Assembly: GCA_021371965.1 (NCBI GenBank)
Contig: JAJFVE010000160.1
Span: forward strand, 6,176 to 70,175
Length of the DNA stretch: 64,000 nucleotides
Direction: 5' to 3'
Source: Planctomycetaceae bacterium
Lineage (GTDB): Bacteria; Planctomycetota; Phycisphaerae; SM23-33
The number at the start of each line of letters is the position of its first letter. Positions within the stretch are counted from its first letter, which is position 1. Position numbers and translations under genes: made by a program. The notes beneath the pieces are model-generated. The model was not told the origin of the DNA and did no database searches. It saw nothing but the letters and a program-made list of their open reading frames with translations. Below are positions 52,483 to 60,306 of this stretch, in pieces.

Positions 52483-52499
52483 AACCTGTATGGTGTCCC
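52434..52499. repeat. perfect 19-bp inverted repeat with 28-nt loop (MITE-like)
   Basis: GGGACACCATACAGGTTTT at 52434-52452 and its exact complement at 52481-52499. The arms resemble ends of small insertion elements; no transposase is inside. It interrupts the gene fragment at 52366. Confidence 0.65.
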
Positions 52500-52516
52500 G
52501 AATGGCACGGAGCCAA

Positions 52517-52652
52517 CCGCCTCGCAGAGGCGGCAGGTTGTCGGCTTTGGCAGGGCTTTAGAAACCTTCCGCCTCTGCGAGGCGGGGAAATATGATGCAC
52601 TTCTTCCGGAGGCTCACGCCTCCGGCTAAATTCTGGAGCCTCTTCGAGGCTC
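52517..52652. repeat. cluster of short palindromes
   Basis: Within 136 bases: two inverted copies of CCGCCTCGCAGAGGCGG (52517-52533, 52569-52585), CCGGAGGC/GCCTCCGG (52606-52625) and GAGCCTC/GAGGCTC (52636-52652). Translated on the minus strand the next part gives HRGTEITE, a known spurious repeat product, so this is repeat DNA and not a gene. Confidence 0.6.
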
Positions 52653-52726
52653 AGATATTCTGCCTCAGTGATCTCTGTGCCTCTGTGGTCAATTTTCACT
52701 GATCACTGAAAGCTGAGAGCTGAGAG

Positions 52727-53668
52727 CTACTCCTTCTTGGCCGTGCCCAAGGCTTTGGCGATGGCTTTGAGCGGGACCATGCACGGGTCGGCGATGTGGC
52801 CGTTGTCTTTGTCGAAGGCCACGTCCCAGGTCACCACGCCGCCTTTGTCGGTGATGCTCTTGGTGAGCTGCACCGCCGCCTCGGGCGAGAAGCGCGAAGC
52901 CTCGCGCTGCTTGCACGCCCCGCCCCAGTTGTGGGCCATGTGCGTCAGGATGTGCCACTGTGCGCCGCTGACCCACCGCCCGCCGCACATGCCGACAGAC
53001 GGAACATGCTGATTGCCTGCCGTGAAGTCGTCGTAGGGCGTGTTGCGCCGCGGACCGTGGCCGGGGCTGAATCCGATGATCGCGTCGGGATTGCCGCTGC
53101 GGGCGGCGGCCGCGATGAGCTTCTGCGCCTCGGCGATTCCGGTGTTGTTGTCAAACCACCACCCGCTGACGCGCGTACCATAGCGCTTGGAGAGTTCCTC
53201 GACCGTGGCGGCGGCGCTCTTGTAGCTCTCGGGTGGATTGATCCCCATGCCCGTGGGGTAGTACAGCATCAGCCGCACGCCGTGCTTGGGCAACTCGTCG
53301 CCGAGGTCCATGATCAAGTCGCGCGTGGGGTACTTGCCGTCGCGGAAGGCTTTCGTCGGGGCCAGTTGCAGCCCCATGTGCCGCGTGGTGATCTGGAACC
53401 ACCCGGCCCCGAGGCCTTCGAGTTGATCGGCAAGGCCTTTGACGTCGAAGTTGTTGACGGCCTTGTCCCATTTTTCTTCCGAGCCGAACTTGCCGAACAG
53501 GGCCTGGGAGTAATGGAACATCACGCCGAACTTGCCCTTGTGCATCCAGTCGGTCTTGTGGGGCTTCTTGTCGTCCTGGGCGCCAGCGGGGCCGGCGGTG
53601 GCAGCGGCCAAAAGAAAGGCGCAGACCGCAACGGCGGCAAAGCACAAAAGTAAGTTGGTCTTTTTCAT
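52727..53668 (-). CDS. secreted GH29-like protein, single module
   Basis: A 313-residue exported protein (signal LLLCFAAVAVCAFLLAAATA). One GH29-like barrel fills it: KTDWMHKGKFGVMFHYS, WFQITTRHMGLQL, LMLYYPTGMGI, GTRVSGWWFDNNTG, PYDDFTAGN and the end GGVVTWDVAFD. It has no C-terminal DNRLRE domain, unlike its two relatives. It follows the two-module gene on the same strand with a 142-base gap, so they are probably co-expressed. Role presumably on fucose-like or sulfated sugars; not proven. Confidence 0.75.
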   Translation of the reverse strand: MKKTNLLLCFAAVAVCAFLLAAATAGPAGAQDDKKPHKTDWMHKGKFGVMFHYSQALFGKFGSEEKWDKAVNNFDVKGLADQLEGLGAGWFQITTRHMGLQLAPTKAFRDGKYPTRDLIMDLGDELPKHGVRLMLYYPTGMGINPPESYKSAAATVEELSKRYGTRVSGWWFDNNTGIAEAQKLIAAAARSGNPDAIIGFSPGHGPRRNTPYDDFTAGNQHVPSVGMCGGRWVSGAQWHILTHMAHNWGGACKQREASRFSPEAAVQLTKSITDKGGVVTWDVAFDKDNGHIADPCMVPLKAIAKALGTAKKE

Positions 53669-53810
53669 GGTGTCTTCTCATGTAACGGACGGCGGACCTT
53701 GTGGACAGCGTGGACCTGCATTTCCGTTCTCGTCCTCGTCGTCGTCCTCGTCCTCGGTTTCTGTCCAAAAACATCCAGGGCGGCGTCGGCGCCGCCGCAC
53801 TCCAGGGGGT

Positions 53811-56168
53811 TCATTTCTTCTGGTAGATCACCAGGCGCGGACCGTTGGGGTGGTCCTTCTCGTTGTAGGGCTCGCTGTCGAAGGCGTGCCACGTCATCGA
53901 GAACCGCTGCCATGCCGCCCCCAGGTCGGCCGGGGCCGTGCGGAAGCCGCCGTTGGTCGCCCCGCCCAGCCAGGCCTTGACGATCTCGGTCACGTCGATC
54001 TCCAGCATGCCGGGCTTGATCAGGTACTGCGTCTGCATGCCTTCCTTGGCGTAGTTGGCCAGGTACCAGCGATAGTCGCGCTCGCCGATCTCGTTGAGAT
54101 ATCGCGCGACGGTCAGTTGGTTGCGCTCGGAAGCAGGATTGCCGACGGCCTCGCCCTTGAAGTACAGGTACAGCCGCGCCTGCACGAGCGGCTTGCTCTT
54201 GTCGACCTTGGACAGGTCAAACAGCAGTTGAGATCGCACGAAATGCATGTGCGTCTGCCCGACGCCGATCAACACGCCCAGGCTCTCCTGCCGCTCGGGG
54301 AACCAGTCCATCTTGGCGCTGATGGCGCGGGCCTTGGTATGCACCAGCGTGACGGCCGTCGCGTCGGCCGGCGGCGCGCCCAGCACGGGGTTGACGGGCA
54401 GCTTTTCGGCAACAATCTTCACCTCTCGCGTGGCGGTCGTGGCGTTCTTGCCGGCCGCGGCCAGGCAGGGCAGGTCGCCTTCCGAGATCAGCCCCTTATC
54501 GGTCAGCGAGCTGCGCCAACTGATAACGCCGCCGGGAATGACGATCTTGCTGGTGATCTCGGCAACCTTGTCCGGCGTGTAGCCGCCGGCCTTCCACTTA
54601 TCGCTGCGGCGGTAGCCCAGGAACGCCAGCGTGTGCCACTGCAATCCCTGGACGATGCGCGACTCGCACTCGAGTCCGCCGGCGTTCATCTCCTGGCCGT
54701 TTGTGAAATCCTCGACCGGCGACTTTCTCGCGTGGGGCACGCCGCCGCTGATGGAGATCAGCGCCTCGGGATTGCCGCTGCGCGCGGCGTCCGCAGCGGA
54801 CTTGAACACCTCGCCCGTCGCATCGCGATTGTCAAACCACCACGCGCCGACCTTCTTGCCGTAGCGTTTGGACAGTTCCGCGACGGCCTTGACGTCGGCC
54901 TCGTTGCCCAATGGCATCATCAGAATCAGGGCGATCTTGTTGGCGGCCAGTTCGTCGGCCAGTTCGGCAATCACGTCGCGCGCGGGAAAGAGCTTGTCGC
55001 CGCGCGTCTCGGGCGCCAGCGGCGGCGCGCCGGCCTGGCGGGCCGCGATCATCAGGTATCCGGCCTTGAGCTCGACAAGCTGCTTGACGAGCCCCTTGAC
55101 GTCGAAATCCTTGACGGTCGCTTCCCAGGCGGCTGCGTCATTGCCACCCTTGCCTGTGCTATAGAGCACCGAGACGCCCCACCGGGCGTTGAAGAGCCAG
55201 TCGGTCTTGGACGCCGCGGCCGCCGCGACGCCGGCGGCGGTGATGCCCTTTGCCGCGGGAGTGTCTCGCTTGCAGCCGCGCGCGGCTTCGTTGATCGCCT
55301 TGAGATACGGCAGCAGGTCCTGGCGGATCAAGCCGTTCATTTCCCACGAGGTGTCCCAGGTGATCACGCCGCCGCCATTGACGTGCTGCACAGTGATCTG
55401 GGCGACTTTGCCCGGGGTGAGTCCCTGCCGTGGAGCGCCGTGGTCCTTGTCGTTACCGCCCCAGTTCTTGCCCAGCAGCGTCAGCGTATGCCACTGCAGG
55501 CCCTGGATGAACCGCTCAGTGCAGTTCACGGTGCCGGCCGAGGCGTTGTTGCCGGCCGTGTAGTCTTCGTACGGGCTGTTGCGCTGGTTGCCCTTGGGCG
55601 GGCTGAATGCGATCAGGGTGTCGGGATTTCCGCTGCGGGCGGCGTCGGCGATGGCCTTCTGGCGGGTCTCGTCGCCGCAGTTGTTGTCGAGCCACCAGCC
55701 GCTGACCTTCTTGCCGTAGCGTTTGGACAACTCGCCGATGATCTCGATGTTCTTGGCCACGCCGCCGGCATCGCCCATGAACGTCGGATAGTACAACATC
55801 AGCCGCATGCCGTTCTTGTTCAGCTCATCCGACAACTCGGGCACCAGGTCGCGCGTGGGAAACTTGCCGTCGTCGACGAGCTTGTTGGGGCACAGGCCGT
55901 TGCCATAATGTGCAGCCGTGATCAGCAGGTAGCCCGCCCCGACGTCCTTGAGCTGCGCGACGAGCCCCTTGACATCAAAACCACTTACGACCTTGTTCCA
56001 GTCTTCCTTGGTCTGAAGCTTTCCGGAGCGCTGGCCGGACGAAAAGTGATACATCACACCCCAGCGGGCGTTGTACAGCCAGTCGGTCTTGTGGGCCGGC
56101 GCTTCCTGCGCCAGCACGGGCGATGCGGCAAAGGCCGCCACGATGGCGATAGCAGTCAGACGGAGCAT
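53811..56168 (-). CDS. secreted protein with two tandem GH29-like modules and a DNRLRE-type domain
   Basis: A 785-residue exported protein (signal LTAIAIVAAFAASPVLAQ). Module 1 (about 25-310): KTDWLYNARWGVMYHFSSG, YLLITAAHYGNGL, GKKVSGWWLDNNCGD. Module 2 (about 330-590): KTDWLFNARWGVSVLYSTG, GYLMIAARQAG, GKKVGAWWFDNRDATG; this one is more diverged and has lost several motifs, for example HYG becomes RQA. A beta domain follows (QLLFDLSKVDKSKPLVQARLYL, IDVTEIVKAWLGG). The start at 56168 has AAAGGGAT before it. The second module may be non-catalytic. The arrangement is a duplication within one gene. Confidence 0.75.
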   Translation of the reverse strand: MLRLTAIAIVAAFAASPVLAQEAPAHKTDWLYNARWGVMYHFSSGQRSGKLQTKEDWNKVVSGFDVKGLVAQLKDVGAGYLLITAAHYGNGLCPNKLVDDGKFPTRDLVPELSDELNKNGMRLMLYYPTFMGDAGGVAKNIEIIGELSKRYGKKVSGWWLDNNCGDETRQKAIADAARSGNPDTLIAFSPPKGNQRNSPYEDYTAGNNASAGTVNCTERFIQGLQWHTLTLLGKNWGGNDKDHGAPRQGLTPGKVAQITVQHVNGGGVITWDTSWEMNGLIRQDLLPYLKAINEAARGCKRDTPAAKGITAAGVAAAAASKTDWLFNARWGVSVLYSTGKGGNDAAAWEATVKDFDVKGLVKQLVELKAGYLMIAARQAGAPPLAPETRGDKLFPARDVIAELADELAANKIALILMMPLGNEADVKAVAELSKRYGKKVGAWWFDNRDATGEVFKSAADAARSGNPEALISISGGVPHARKSPVEDFTNGQEMNAGGLECESRIVQGLQWHTLAFLGYRRSDKWKAGGYTPDKVAEITSKIVIPGGVISWRSSLTDKGLISEGDLPCLAAAGKNATTATREVKIVAEKLPVNPVLGAPPADATAVTLVHTKARAISAKMDWFPERQESLGVLIGVGQTHMHFVRSQLLFDLSKVDKSKPLVQARLYLYFKGEAVGNPASERNQLTVARYLNEIGERDYRWYLANYAKEGMQTQYLIKPGMLEIDVTEIVKAWLGGATNGGFRTAPADLGAAWQRFSMTWHAFDSEPYNEKDHPNGPRLVIYQKK

Positions 56169-56310
56169 CGGGATCCCTTTCATTTAGCCTTAAAGGTGGC
56201 CGGAAAATATAACCCCCAGGATGCGCCGGCGGCGCGGTAAGTTTGGCGATTCTTCTTTTTGTGCGCGGCTTGGGCGAGGCGGCTGGGCTGAGTTCAAGAA
56301 ATAGTTAACG

Positions 56311-56382
56311 GGTTGACTCGTTGACTGGTTAACTGGTTGAATGGTTGCGAACTGATCCAGTAAACCAGTTAACGAGTTAACC
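56311..56382 (+). repeat. GTTAAC-type repeats forming a 20-bp hairpin before the sulfatase
   Basis: The arm at 56311-56330 pairs with 56363-56382 at 18 of 20 positions plus two G-U pairs in RNA. The second arm ends one base before the sulfatase ATG. The stretch 56301-56382 consists of variants of GTTAACTGGTTGACT. No separate ribosome site is visible, so the structure should affect translation. Confidence 0.65.
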
Positions 56383-56383
56383 A

Positions 56384-57940
56384 ATGAGCCTGCAACCCAA
56401 CATCCTGTTCATCCTCTCCGACCAGCACAACGCCAAGTACCTCGGCGCGGCCGGGCACCCGCACGTCCTGACGCCCAACCTCGACCGGATGGCCGCACGC
56501 GGCGTGAGATTCGACGCCGCCGTCGCCCAGAACACCATCTGCACGCCCAGCCGCGTCTGCCAGCTCTCGGGGCAATACTGCCACAACCACGGCTACTACG
56601 CCCTGCTGGGCCCGCGCCCGGCGGGGCTGCCCACCGTGCTGGGGCACTTCCGCAAGGCCGGCTACCACACGGCCTTCGTCGGCAAGAGCCACGGGCCGGA
56701 GTACTGGATCGAGGACGACTGCGACGAGTTCCACGACACCACCGACTGCGCCATCGGCGGACGCAGCAAGGAGTTCCTGACGTACCTCAAGGGCCGCGGC
56801 GTGGATATCACCGCCGACTTCAAGCCCGACGCCGATAACGCCCCCTCGGTGATTGAATACCAGGACAGCGAGGAGGGCTGGGGCTCGCGAAAGACCATCG
56901 ATATCATGAAGCGCGCCGCCGAGGCGGGCAAACCGTTCTTCATGGCCTTCTGGCCGCCCAAGCCGCACGGGCCCTACACGCCCGCCAAGCGATTCTGGGA
57001 CCTGTACGACCGCTCGAAGCTCGCCCTGCCGCCCAACGCCAATTACGATCTGGCCGCGGCAGGCAAGAGCCCGCTCATGCAGAGCGTGACCAACTGGGTT
57101 CGCGACAAGTCGCCGGACTTCGAAGGGCAGCGCTGGAACAAGCTCCAGGCATACATGGGCAACGTCTCGCAGATCGACCAATGCGTCGGCGACGTGCTGG
57201 CGTTCCTGGACGAAAGCGGCCTGGCCGAGAACACGATCGTCGTCTACTGCGCCGACCACGGCGACTACGGCTGCGAGCACGGACCCAACGAGAAGGTGCC
57301 CGGCATCTGCACTGACGCCGTGACGCGCGTGCCGATGATCTGGCAGTGGCCGGGCCATCTCAAGAGCGGACATCTCGCCACGGACGTCGTCGAGACGGTG
57401 GATATCGTGCCCACGCTGTGCTCCCTGGCCGGCGTAGAGCCGCTGCAGACCGCCGACGGGCGCGACATCTCGGCGATGCTGGCGGGAATACCCGGCGACC
57501 CGCACCGCCTGGGCGTGACGGAATATCCCCTGAGCAAGTCCGTGCGCAAGGGGCAGTGGCGGCTGGTTTACTATCCGCATGGATTTTTCGCGGACACGAA
57601 GATGCAGGTTCTGCATCCGGAGAACAACGCCCCCGATGCGCGGGCATTGGAGGGTCTGTCGAGCGACCGCACATTCGCCTTCGGCGAGTTGTACGACCTC
57701 AAGAACGACCCGTGGGAGATGAAGAATCTGTACTTCGACCCGGCGTATCAGCACGTCGTGCAGCAGCTCCAGCGCGAGCTGATGGACTGGCTGATGTACA
57801 CCACGCGCCCCGTGACGATGCAGAGCCCCACCGACATCGCCGGCGACCAGGTCACCCGCCGCTACACCCTGCCCATCAACCCCGACGGCAAGCTCCCCTA
57901 CCAACAGTTCCGCCTGGGCCTGGGCGGCCCGCATCTCTAG
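56384..57940 (+). CDS. sulfatase (arylsulfatase/choline-sulfatase type)
   Basis: A 518-residue sulfatase, which hydrolyses sulfate esters. The N-terminal metal site is NILFILSDQH; C53 in TICTPSR is the cysteine that is converted to formylglycine; GKSHGPEYW, VVYCADHGDYGCEHG and the C-terminal RKGQWRLVYY are further family motifs. There is no signal peptide, so it is cytoplasmic unless exported otherwise; the usual anaerobic sulfatase-maturating enzyme is not in the window. It is divergent from the GH29-like genes, supporting use of a sulfated glycan, such as a fucoidan. Full length for the family. Confidence 0.9.
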   Translation: MSLQPNILFILSDQHNAKYLGAAGHPHVLTPNLDRMAARGVRFDAAVAQNTICTPSRVCQLSGQYCHNHGYYALLGPRPAGLPTVLGHFRKAGYHTAFVGKSHGPEYWIEDDCDEFHDTTDCAIGGRSKEFLTYLKGRGVDITADFKPDADNAPSVIEYQDSEEGWGSRKTIDIMKRAAEAGKPFFMAFWPPKPHGPYTPAKRFWDLYDRSKLALPPNANYDLAAAGKSPLMQSVTNWVRDKSPDFEGQRWNKLQAYMGNVSQIDQCVGDVLAFLDESGLAENTIVVYCADHGDYGCEHGPNEKVPGICTDAVTRVPMIWQWPGHLKSGHLATDVVETVDIVPTLCSLAGVEPLQTADGRDISAMLAGIPGDPHRLGVTEYPLSKSVRKGQWRLVYYPHGFFADTKMQVLHPENNAPDARALEGLSSDRTFAFGELYDLKNDPWEMKNLYFDPAYQHVVQQLQRELMDWLMYTTRPVTMQSPTDIAGDQVTRRYTLPINPDGKLPYQQFRLGLGGPHL

Positions 57941-58135
57941 AAACGGTAGCCGGCAGCCCGGAGCCAGTAGCCGGTGTGCCGGGTGCCATGGCGGCCGTTC
58001 CCCAGCCGCCATGTCTTCGGGGCAGGCAGTATCCTTGCCCGTGATGCAGACCGCATGCTGCATATAATCTTCTTGCCTGGATACATCCAATATTCAGAAC
58101 TCGGGGCGCAACTTAATGCAAAGGAGCGTGAGCTG

Positions 58136-58618
58136 ATGAAACGGGTAGGCCGGATATCCGCGTGTGTCTGCGCGCTGGCGATGATCGCCGCCGCGGGGTG
58201 CTCGGGCGACAAGATGACTTTCAAGAACGGGCGGTTCGTCAAGGCCGACTCGCCCGGCGGGGTCAAGCAGGCCTTGAAATATCACGTCACTGTTCCGGCT
58301 GACCTGCCCGGCGGCGGAACGTTCCGCGACACGGCAGGGCTGCCCGATCAACTCAGCGACGACGACGTCAAGAACGGCTATCGCAGTTCCCACGTCCGCG
58401 GCTGGACGCTCTGCATGAAGGACATATCCGAAGGGACCGCCCCCGATAATATCTACAATCCCCCCTTCGCCCTGCAGGGCTACGATCACGAAACGCGCGG
58501 CCACGCGGATGGATACAAGGACTGCGCCGCCACAGTGAGGGCGGCCATCGCACAATACGGCAGAAAACCGGTGCTGACGGAAGTCAAAGCGACCGTGGAT
58601 AAAGGCAAGGACTTTTGA
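58136..58618 (+). CDS. small lipoprotein of unknown function
   Basis: A 160-residue protein with lipoprotein signal ICACVCALAMIAAAGC-like (ISACVCALAMIAAAGCSGD). The mature part has FRDTAGLPDQLSDDDVKNGY, GWTLCMKDISEGTAPDNIY and a helical C-terminus (DCAATVRAAIAQYGRKP). AAGGAG lies nine bases before the ATG; the longer frame has no such site. Not recognised. Confidence 0.65.
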   Translation: MKRVGRISACVCALAMIAAAGCSGDKMTFKNGRFVKADSPGGVKQALKYHVTVPADLPGGGTFRDTAGLPDQLSDDDVKNGYRSSHVRGWTLCMKDISEGTAPDNIYNPPFALQGYDHETRGHADGYKDCAATVRAAIAQYGRKPVLTEVKATVDKGKDF

Positions 58619-58687
58619 AGGGGGCAATGCTGACCGACAGTCACGCCAACTGCAAGCACAAGACCTGTATGTGTCATATCGCCGGAA

Positions 58688-58837
58688 TCCCCGCACGACA
58701 GGGTTCTGCGTATCGCCCGAACCATCGCAGACCTGGAAGCCGCCGAGAACATCCAGACCCACCATCCGGCCGAGGCCATCTGCACACGGAGAATCCTGGT
58801 GGCAGCCTTTCGGCGAAGACCGGAATCGACAGCGTAA
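58688..58837 (+). pseudogene. 3' remnant of a ComM/YifB-like Mg-chelatase-family ATPase
   Basis: The frame SPHDRVLRIARTIADLEAAE then NIQTHHPAEAI resembles the extreme C-terminus of ComM (typically DRxLKVARTIADLxGxE...HxAEAIQYR). The rest of this some 500-residue protein is absent, and upstream frames do not continue it. It is a decayed gene end. Confidence 0.6.
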
Positions 58838-59268
58838 GCTACTTATTAGCGAAGAGATGCAGGGTAAGCAGGAAAAGAGAAGCCGCTACCGAAACCTATT
58901 ACATTGTTAACACACAATAATGAAATTTGTGCTGGTGTTTCCGCGGCTTTGGGGCATAATGCTGTACGAAATCGCGGCCTGCCGTGAGCAGAGGAGCCAA
59001 GAGGAACGGCAAAGCCGCCCCGGTGCAGAGGGAGATCTGCCCCGGGTGGAGATAAGACAGTTCTTTTGCGTCTTGTCAATGCACACACAGCGCGGAGGTA
59101 CGGGTTCTGCGACGGGTTTCGGGGCGGCTATCGGTTTTCCAGAGAAAGGAGAAAGTCCAAAGGAGCACCCAAGAGCATGGGGTAGCAATGACAGTGGAGT
59201 CAAGGAGAGCAGTACCGGAAGGAATAAGAAGGAAGCAGTTTTCTCAACGAAGGAATAGGAGCTTGAAG
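58838..59268. other. intergenic region before the first PEP-CTERM gene
   Basis: About 430 bases. AT-rich at 58895-58930 (TTACATTGTTAACACACAATAATG) and a CATAAT at 58955 are possible promoter parts. The plus-strand frame 58920-59258 has no ribosome site and no coding character. AGGAG at 59257 is the ribosome site of the next gene. Confidence 0.35.
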
Positions 59269-60141
59269 ATGAAGCAAACAGCATTGACGGTCCTGGCCCT
59301 GGCGGCCGTGCTGGCCCTGGCCGGCGCCGCACAGGCGGCGACGTTCACATGGACCGGCGCTGGCGTTGACCCGAGTTTGACGAACCCCTTGAACTGGGCG
59401 CCATCACCTGGGACCGATGACTTCAACGGCACGAACGGCACGACGTTCGGGATCAATTCAGGGGGAACCGCCAACTCCACTGGCGACCTATTTGCAGCAT
59501 CCCTGGCTGTGAATAATGGCGGCGCGTTGACGGGGTACATCGGCACCGCCCCCCACCTTTACTTAAATGGTGGGACGCTGAATGTCAACCACGTCGAGGC
59601 GGGCTCTATAACTGTGACTGCCGGCTCAACCATCAATGTCGCTTCTGACTTTATCTGGTACCAGCAGAACGTGCATTTTACCAGCGCATCGGGTTTCGAC
59701 GGCACGCTGACTAAGACGGGGTCGGGCACACTGGGTCTCAACGGCGATAGTTCGACATACTTTGGCAACTGGAAAATCGAGAAAGGTGGCCTACTCCTCG
59801 GCTGGGGCAGTTATGGGCCTGGTGGTGGGGATACGTTTGAGGGGGCGCTGGGTAACCAGAACCCGTCAAATGGTTCCTTGGTCGGCCTTGAGATCGCAAG
59901 CGGCGCTTTCGTTGAATACGGGAACTATAAAGGCGATTACGCGGTTACCGTCGATCACCTGATTTTGGGCGGCGTCGCGGTCGCTCCTGGCACGTACGAC
60001 ATTGAAGCAACGTACGGGAGCAAGAACTTCGCAGACTACTTCAATGGTACCGGAACGATCGAGGTTGTGCCCGAGCCGGCGACGATGAGCCTAATCATTC
60101 TGGGCGGGGTAGCGGCCCTGATTCGCCGTCGCAGGAAGTAA
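59269..60141 (+). CDS. PEP-CTERM sorting-signal protein with autotransporter-type repeats
   Basis: A 290-residue exported protein: signal peptide (ALTVLALAAVLALAGAAQAA), Thr/Ser/Gly-rich body with autotransporter-associated strand-like units (LYLNGGTLNVNHVEAGSI, LTKTGSGTLGLNGDSS), and the PEP-CTERM tail VPEPATMSLIILGGVAALIR with RRRK. The tail directs it to exosortase processing and release to the surface or matrix. AGGAG lies before the ATG at 59269. A terminator follows. Role presumably structural. Confidence 0.85.
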   Translation: MKQTALTVLALAAVLALAGAAQAATFTWTGAGVDPSLTNPLNWAPSPGTDDFNGTNGTTFGINSGGTANSTGDLFAASLAVNNGGALTGYIGTAPHLYLNGGTLNVNHVEAGSITVTAGSTINVASDFIWYQQNVHFTSASGFDGTLTKTGSGTLGLNGDSSTYFGNWKIEKGGLLLGWGSYGPGGGDTFEGALGNQNPSNGSLVGLEIASGAFVEYGNYKGDYAVTVDHLILGGVAVAPGTYDIEATYGSKNFADYFNGTGTIEVVPEPATMSLIILGGVAALIRRRRK

Positions 60142-60167
60142 TCGAAGCACAGAACGCGCTGATCTCA

Positions 60168-60201
60168 ACGGGCGGTCAGCAATGGCCGCCCGCTGTTTTT
60201 T
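60168..60201 (+). terminator. rho-independent terminator after the PEP-CTERM gene
   Basis: CGGGCGG (60169-60175) and CCGCCCG (60186-60192) with TTTTTT at 60196-60201. The 24-base stem-loop is the same sequence as that at 62547-62570 read on the minus strand. Confidence 0.9.
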
Positions 60202-60239
60202 CTGTAGTCGAGCTTCTTCTTGGCAATGAGGCCAATCGC

Positions 60240-60269
60240 TTGAAAAGACTGGGCCTCTGGAAGTATTAT
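60240..60269 (+). promoter_or_regulatory. sigma70-like promoter of the second PEP-CTERM gene
   Basis: TTGAAA at 60240-60245 and TATTAT at 60264-60269, 18 bases apart, 38 bases before the ATG at 60307. GAGAGGAG follows as ribosome site. Confidence 0.55.
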
Positions 60270-60306
60270 TAGCTTCCGTCTGATACCTTGCAGAGAGGAG
60301 ATACAC

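Noticed and set aside
52427..52699. 90-codon minus-strand frame with HRGTEITEAEYLS
   Set aside because: Product of dispersed palindromic repeats known to give such spurious peptides.
53532..56240. 902-codon plus-strand frame
   Set aside because: Antisense shadow of the GH29-like genes; its repeats mirror the duplicated modules on the other strand.
56311..56382. CRISPR-like repeat array before the sulfatase
   Set aside because: Units are short, imperfect and directly adjoining without unique spacers; no cas genes.
56369..58090. 573-codon minus-strand frame
   Set aside because: Antisense to the sulfatase, which has its full catalytic motif set.
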